From Burkholderia sp. BCC0506 (lineage in GTDB: Bacteria; Pseudomonadota; Gammaproteobacteria; Burkholderiales; Burkholderiaceae), in contig NZ_CADFEN010000001.1 of NCBI RefSeq assembly GCF_902833145.1, positions 863,323-927,322 on the forward strand: DNA of 64,000 nt, written 5' to 3'. The notes beneath the pieces were generated by a model. The model was not told the DNA's origin, searched no databases, and saw only the letters and a program-made list of their open reading frames with translations. The position numbers were made by a program, and so were the translations under genes. Below are positions 63,728 to 64,000 of the stretch, one piece after another; position 1 is the stretch's first letter, and each line of letters starts with the position of its first letter.

Positions 63728-64000
63728 TCAGTTGACCTGCAACTGGCCGCCGCGGCCCAGGCCGCCCTTGACGTCCTGCGCCTTGTAGCTGCGCAGCGCG
63801 ACGACCATCTTGTTCCAGGCGTCGATGAACGCGACGACCGTCGCCTTGCCTTCCGGCGTCGTCGAGAAACCGGCCAGCCCGCCGCCCACCCCGCCGCCGA
63901 GGCCGCCCAGCGCCGCGCCGTAGTTCGTCGCCGTCGAGCTGCCTTCCGCCGCCGCGATCTGCACCGCCGAGCGCACGTCGAACAGCGTCAGCGTCACCAC
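63728..64000 (-). CDS. CsgG/HfaB-like secretion lipoprotein, C-terminal part
   Basis: The frame is open at the right edge. The visible 90 residues (TLTLFDVRSAVQIAAAEGSS, then a glycine-rich stretch and VAFIDAWNKMVVALRSY) match the C-terminal half of CsgG-family curli/holdfast export proteins. The start lies beyond the window. Assignment is moderate because only a third of the protein is seen. Confidence 0.6.
   Translation of the reverse strand: MVTLTLFDVRSAVQIAAAEGSSTATNYGAALGGLGGGVGGGLAGFSTTPEGKATVVAFIDAWNKMVVALRSYKAQDVKGGLGRGGQLQVN

Noticed and set aside
1-64000. CRISPR arrays, tRNA or rRNA genes, complete insertion sequences, prophage genes
   Set aside because: Looked for by eye on both strands; nothing convincing was found.

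Overview
The window looks like a secondary replicon of a Burkholderia (cepacia-complex type). It is very GC-rich, with strong G/C at third codon positions, many AraC and OmpR-type regulators, RND efflux systems, an irlRS-like pair, porin remnants and 61-residue DUF3563-type proteins. I saw no rRNA, tRNA, CRISPR array or complete insertion sequence.

Region by region. (a) 1-14,000, efflux and signalling: the 3' end of an outer-membrane efflux gene; a PIN/AbrB toxin-antitoxin pair; an irlRS-like two-component pair; a Rieske oxygenase preceded by a truncated gene; and an OmpR-type two-component pair divergent from a complete RND adaptor/pump/outer-membrane operon, with mirrored response-regulator boxes between them. 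(b) 14,000-19,200: a deoxyribose catabolic cluster (deoK-deoP-deoX, deoQ, deoC) with palindromic operators. (c) 19,200-21,900: a DUF815 ATPase, an AraC regulator and fragments of an EamA permease and an NmrA-type protein. (d) 21,900-32,100: a fatty-acid degradation block (acyl-CoA dehydrogenase, ETF-ubiquinone oxidoreductase, thiolase, 3-hydroxyacyl-CoA dehydrogenase, acyl-CoA ligase) with two AraC-type regulators. (e) 32,100-34,400: another two-component pair.

(f) 34,500-58,900 is an accessory-looking region of mostly single genes: a solute-binding protein, two FUSC-type membrane proteins, two universal stress proteins without the usual ATP motif, two 61-residue small proteins, two alpha/beta hydrolases, an MFS exporter, two TetR regulators, a thermolabile-haemolysin-like lipase with an acetyltransferase, a split two-component system, a LuxR-type regulator, a MarC protein, a response regulator with a dead receiver domain, and a row of GTP cyclohydrolase I, membrane desaturase and 2-oxoglutarate-type oxygenase genes. 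Twelve promoters in this region share one rigid architecture: two GCTCA-like half-sites 11 bp apart, then exactly 11 bp, then a -10-like hexamer. A second motif, the palindrome ATCTTTCCANTGGAAANAT, occurs four times, and at two promoters it overlaps the -10 in the same register. I read this as an undescribed regulon organised by regulators encoded in the same region. The motifs are seen directly; the regulator assignment is inference.

(g) 59,300-64,000: a MHYT-GGDEF-EAL cyclic-di-GMP protein, a junction of porin and LysR gene remnants, a lipoprotein, and the end of a CsgG-like gene that runs off the window.
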